Origin: an uncultured Clostridium sp.
Lineage (GTDB): Bacteria; Bacillota; Clostridia; TANB77; CAG-508
Direction of reading: 5' to 3'
DNA length: 12,031 nucleotides
NCBI GenBank assembly: GCA_900557475.1
Contig: USTA01000010.1
Span: 1 to 12,031 of the forward strand
Shown here: one piece after another, positions 11,739 through 12,031 of the stretch
Numbering within the stretch: position 1 is the first letter of the stretch
Layout: every line of letters begins with the position of its first letter
Notes under the pieces: model-generated
The model's database searches: none
Told to the model about the DNA's origin: nothing
What the model saw: the letters and a program-made list of their open reading frames with translations, nothing else
Position numbers and translations under genes: made by a program

Positions 11739-12031
11739 TTATTTCTTAAAATTAGATAAAATGTCTTTCATATTAGGAAAAGCATTAATTAATCTTCTAT
11801 GAAGTATAGATTTTTCCTTTAACTTCTGCTTTACAAATTGAGTTATTTCTTCAGTATTATCCTTCAATGCTTTTATACCTTCAGATTTAATAGCTCCTAC
11901 AATTTTAGAAGAGACAATATTGTCAGTAACAAATATTAATAGTAATAATCCAGAAACAATATGCAATAAAATAGGACTAAAAGATTCGTAGAAACTAAAA
12001 AATATAGGGTTAGTAAAATATGAAATAAACA
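11739..12031 (-). CDS. C-terminal part of a membrane protein, probably CmpB-type putative ABC transporter permease (5' end outside the window)
   Basis: The minus-strand frame is open from the window edge to TAA at 11741-11739, so the TTG at 11966 is internal and the gene is truncated by the window; 96 residues are visible. They begin FISYFTNPIFFSFYESFSPI and continue through a TM segment (ILLHIVSGLLLLIFVTDNIV) into a Lys/Glu-rich cytoplasmic tail ending HRRLINAFPNMKDILSNFKK. An aromatic-rich membrane segment, a final TM helix followed by a charged coil, and an RRLxxAFPNxK-like end resemble the C-terminus of the putative ABC transporter permease family (ABC_trans_CmpB) common in Clostridia. 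This is recognised by eye only; the function of that family is itself poorly defined. The gene is followed by a strong terminator. Confidence 0.55.
   Translation of the reverse strand, partial: FISYFTNPIFFSFYESFSPILLHIVSGLLLLIFVTDNIVSSKIVGAIKSEGIKALKDNTEEITQFVKQKLKEKSILHRRLINAFPNMKDILSNFKK

Noticed and set aside
11739..11966. A complete 75-residue minus-strand gene starting at TTG 11966
   Set aside because: The frame stays open to the window edge at 12031 with membrane-protein composition and there is no ribosome binding site before 11966, so the start is outside the window.
1..12031. CRISPR arrays, insertion sequences, rRNA genes, integrase
   Set aside because: No regularly spaced repeats, transposase or recombinase motifs, or rRNA-like sequence were seen on either strand.

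Overview
The window is AT-rich DNA with AGGAGG-type ribosome binding sites, UGA used as a stop codon, single-TM Gram-positive secreted or membrane proteins and possible Spo0A-type boxes. It looks like a low-GC Clostridia-type Bacillota chromosome, probably from a gut or other anaerobic lineage. The species cannot be named from the sequence.

Region 1 (1-6312) is the distal end of a conjugative transfer operon, consistent with an integrative conjugative element. In order it holds the C-terminal part of a VirB6/TrbL-like channel protein with a Gly/Ser linker; a 1080-residue membrane-anchored cell-wall hydrolase (degenerate M23-like fold plus GH73-like glucosaminidase domain); and three small single-TM proteins, two with an NTF2/VirB8(TcpC)-like repeat. 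This order resembles the orf15-orf14-orf13 end of Tn916-type modules. The first small protein gene carries a one-base frameshift. No integrase, relaxase or attachment site is visible, so the element must extend leftwards.

Region 2 (6313-10180) holds a terminator hairpin that contains the ribosome binding site of the next gene, a DacF-type D-Ala-D-Ala carboxypeptidase. It is followed by a convergent Cu/Zn superoxide dismutase-like gene, a divergent membrane-anchored DNA/RNA non-specific endonuclease (probable TTG start), a 300-base spacer with a promoter and a possible tandem Spo0A box, and an unrecognised acidic protein (TTG start).

Region 3 (10181-10525) is a promoter, tRNA-Gly(GCC), tRNA-Cys(GCA) and a terminator. 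Both tRNAs depart from consensus at elbow positions. In tRNA-Gly the change is a paired A19/U56 swap.

Region 4 (10526-12031) has little conventional coding DNA but is rich in signals. One transcription unit has a short leader ORF, a hairpin burying the next Shine-Dalgarno, and a small membrane-protein frame whose ATG is missing. The most interesting element is a compact, apparently complete type I toxin-antitoxin locus (about 11342-11579). It has a 17-residue hydrophobic peptide, a convergent antisense RNA driven by a perfect consensus promoter, one shared bidirectional terminator, and repeats that make the antisense RNA complementary to the toxin start codon. The window closes with the C-terminal part of a minus-strand membrane protein resembling the CmpB-type putative ABC transporter permease family.
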